In this document: piece by piece, positions 63,789 through 64,000 of the stretch
How positions within the stretch are numbered: position 1 is the first letter of the stretch
Layout: every line of letters starts with the position of its first letter
DNA from: Lanius collurio
Lineage: Eukaryota; Chordata; Aves; Passeriformes; Laniidae
Reading direction: 5' to 3'
DNA length: 64,000 nucleotides
Assembly (NCBI GenBank): GCA_020086605.1
Contig: JACBWW010000028.1
Span: 7,383,971-7,447,970 of the forward strand
Position numbers and translations under genes: made by a program
The notes under the pieces: generated by a model
What the model was told of the DNA's origin: nothing
Seen by the model: the letters and a program-made list of their open reading frames with translations, nothing else
Database searches by the model: none

Positions 63789-64000
63789 TTCGAGCTGGAG
63801 TCACACCAAGACAGCACTTCCTACAGCAGTGAAAAGCTGTGTGTTTCAAGGATAGCTCTAGAATTGAACTTACCTAAGTCTGCAGTTAGCTCCATTAAAA
63901 TGCTGAAAAAAGGAAGCTCCTTGGAGGACTCCGTTTTTCATTCTGAAAGTCAGAACAGCTTCCGAAAGTCAAGTAATGACACCCCAGCCAGTCCTACGGA
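63789..64000 (+). CDS. Candidate host coding exon, partial
   Basis: From TTCGAGCTGGAG the frame beginning at 63789 stays open for 70 codons to the window edge. A TAG, which also ends the acceptor-like sequence, lies directly before it. The translation is serine-rich and hydrophilic: SYSSEKLC near residue 15, VSSIKMLKKGSSLEDSVF in the middle and SFRKSSNDTPASPT at the edge, which resembles a phosphorylated, disordered segment of a signalling or scaffold protein. An internal ATG at about 63900 with A at -3 offers an alternative: a first exon with a 5' UTR and the N-terminus MLKKGSSLEDS. I do not recognise the gene. No downstream donor is visible because the window ends. Chance openness is not excluded at this length. 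Confidence 0.42.

Noticed and set aside
1..64000. CRISPR array, operon, phage or other prokaryotic system
   Set aside because: No regularly spaced direct repeats, no dense long reading frames, and the repeats present are avian retroelements.

Overview
The window is vertebrate nuclear DNA, almost certainly from a bird and probably a songbird (passerine). It is AT-rich and nearly gene-free. The diagnosis rests on its repeats. There are at least six, probably seven, CR1 retrotransposon 3' ends with the avian ATTCTGTGATTCTGTGA-type tail. There are two copies of a tRNA-Ile-derived SINE with a CR1-like tail (TguSINE1 type, known from zebra finch). There are also several LTRs of passerine ERVK and ERVL type. 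No bacterial, phage or CRISPR features are present. No complete protein-coding gene could be identified, and most open frames longer than 60 codons are chance frames, repeat shadows or frames made by poly-A/poly-T runs.

Layout. 1-6.7 kb: unique sequence with a poly-A tract, a strand-asymmetric G/T-rich block (4.78-4.95 kb) and one short exon-like segment (3.33 kb). 6.7-8.4 kb: an ERVK solo LTR with a perfect 6-bp target duplication, then an ERVL-like LTR. 8.4-20.9 kb: a repeat-poor, AT-rich stretch with no recognisable gene. 20.9-22.4 kb: an antisense CR1 that keeps the end of ORF1, the endonuclease part of ORF2 and the 3' UTR but has lost the whole reverse transcriptase. 22.4-38 kb: mostly unique, with a CR1 3' end at 28 kb, a weaker one at 28.9 kb and an LTR-like segment at 32.5 kb. 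38.2-57 kb is the repeat-dense half: a second ERVK LTR with a polypurine tract before it, a 1.1-kb ERVL LTR with a hexamer expansion, two SINEs, a second ERVL LTR and three CR1 fragments. It also holds an unexplained GC-rich, stop-poor island at 46.5-47.5 kb next to a perfect 13-bp hairpin. 57-64 kb: unique sequence with conserved-element-like stretches, a small CR1 scrap, and at the very end (63,789 onward) an open, serine-rich frame after a splice-acceptor-like site. That frame is the best candidate for a host coding exon.

Together this looks like a gene desert or a very large intron, with transposon relics and possible regulatory sequence. The sequence shows no operon, pathway or defence system. 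The items most worth checking are the terminal candidate exon, the GC-rich island with its hairpin, and the reverse-transcriptase-less CR1.
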